NCBI GenBank assembly: GCA_900316925.1
Contig: ONEU01000169.1
Span: 1 to 5,122, forward strand
DNA from: an uncultured Eubacteriales bacterium
Lineage (GTDB): Bacteria; Bacillota; Clostridia; Oscillospirales; Acutalibacteraceae
DNA: 5,122 nt
Direction: 5' to 3'
Under the pieces are notes generated by a model. The model was not told the DNA's origin. It saw only the letters and a list, made by a program, of their open reading frames with translations, and did not search any database. Positions 4,979-5,122 of the stretch are shown one piece after another. The translations under genes were made by a program, and so were the position numbers. Numbering within the stretch: the stretch's first letter is position 1; the number at the start of each line of letters is the position of its first letter.

Positions 4979-5122
4979 TTGGTATTTTCAAGTCTGATAT
5001 TTCTGTTCATGTTCCTGCCCATTGTGCTGGTGCTGTATTACATCACGCCCAGACGGTTCAGGAACCTGACCCTATTCATTGTTGATCTTGTATTCTATTC
5101 ATGGGGCGAGCCGATGCTCGTC
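4979..5122 (+). CDS. MBOAT family membrane O-acyltransferase, 5' end only
   Basis: The first 48 codons of a polytopic membrane O-acyltransferase of the AlgI/PatA/DltB group, cut by the right edge. Members move acetyl or similar acyl groups across the cytoplasmic membrane for O-acylation of alginate, peptidoglycan, cellulose or teichoic acid. The N-terminus reads MVFSSLIFLFMFLP, then VLVLYYITPRRFRNL and a second hydrophobic stretch ending FYSWGEP. This is the hallmark opening of AlgI-like proteins: a first membrane helix at about 5-21, a basic loop PRRFRN, and a second helix at about 30-42 with F-Y-x-W. Translation starts at TTG with a good ribosome site. The catalytic His of the family would lie far downstream, outside the window, so activity cannot be judged. 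It shares an operon with two SGNH lipoproteins, the usual extracytoplasmic partners of MBOAT proteins. The acyl group and acceptor polymer are unknown. Confidence 0.88.
   Translation, partial: MVFSSLIFLFMFLPIVLVLYYITPRRFRNLTLFIVDLVFYSWGEPMLV

Noticed and set aside
1..5122. Mobile elements, CRISPR arrays, tRNA or rRNA genes
   Set aside because: No transposase, direct-repeat/spacer pattern, insertion-sequence ends or structural RNA signature was seen in the gaps, which are all short (at most 206 bases).

Overview
The window looks like chromosomal DNA from an anaerobic Firmicute of the class Clostridia, most likely a gut Ruminococcus or Oscillospiraceae relative. The grounds are an ATP-dependent PEP carboxykinase, a Gram-positive style queA, strong purine-rich Shine-Dalgarno sites, several short Ser-rich lipoproteins in a row, and an MBOAT/DUF4358/SGNH neighbourhood of the kind common in that class. 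The assignment is inferred from protein character only. All genes lie on the + strand.

Left part (1-2246): housekeeping genes. The 3' two thirds of pckA (PEP carboxykinase) enters from the left edge and ends at 1012. A hairpin resembling a terminator lies in the 102-base gap. queA, the SAM-dependent enzyme that builds epoxyqueuosine on tRNA, is complete at 1115-2140. A weak hairpin terminator and a 12-base palindrome follow it.

Right part (2247-5122): a four-gene operon running off the right edge. It starts at a near-consensus sigma-A promoter (TTGACA, 17 bases, TAAAAT). The predicted transcript would begin with a hairpin followed by a T run. The genes are (1) a 280-aa lipoprotein with an SGNH/GDSL domain, (2) a 381-aa lipoprotein with a closely related SGNH domain on a much longer Ser/Lys/Glu/Pro linker, (3) a 188-aa lipoprotein with a DUF4358-like domain, and (4) the first 48 codons of an MBOAT (AlgI/PatA/DltB-type) membrane O-acyltransferase. 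Gaps between genes are only 24-28 bases, so co-transcription is very likely.

Working model (inference): this is a surface O-acylation cassette. The MBOAT protein would pass acyl groups across the membrane, and the lipid-anchored SGNH proteins would transfer them to, or remove them from, a wall or extracellular glycan. The DUF4358 lipoprotein would be an accessory. The most unusual points are the tandem SGNH paralogues (about 70% identical by eye over the domain, with very different linkers), the loss in both of the usual Asp three residues before the catalytic His, and five conserved cysteines in proteins that should be extracytoplasmic. Neither the substrate nor the direction of the chemistry can be read from this window.
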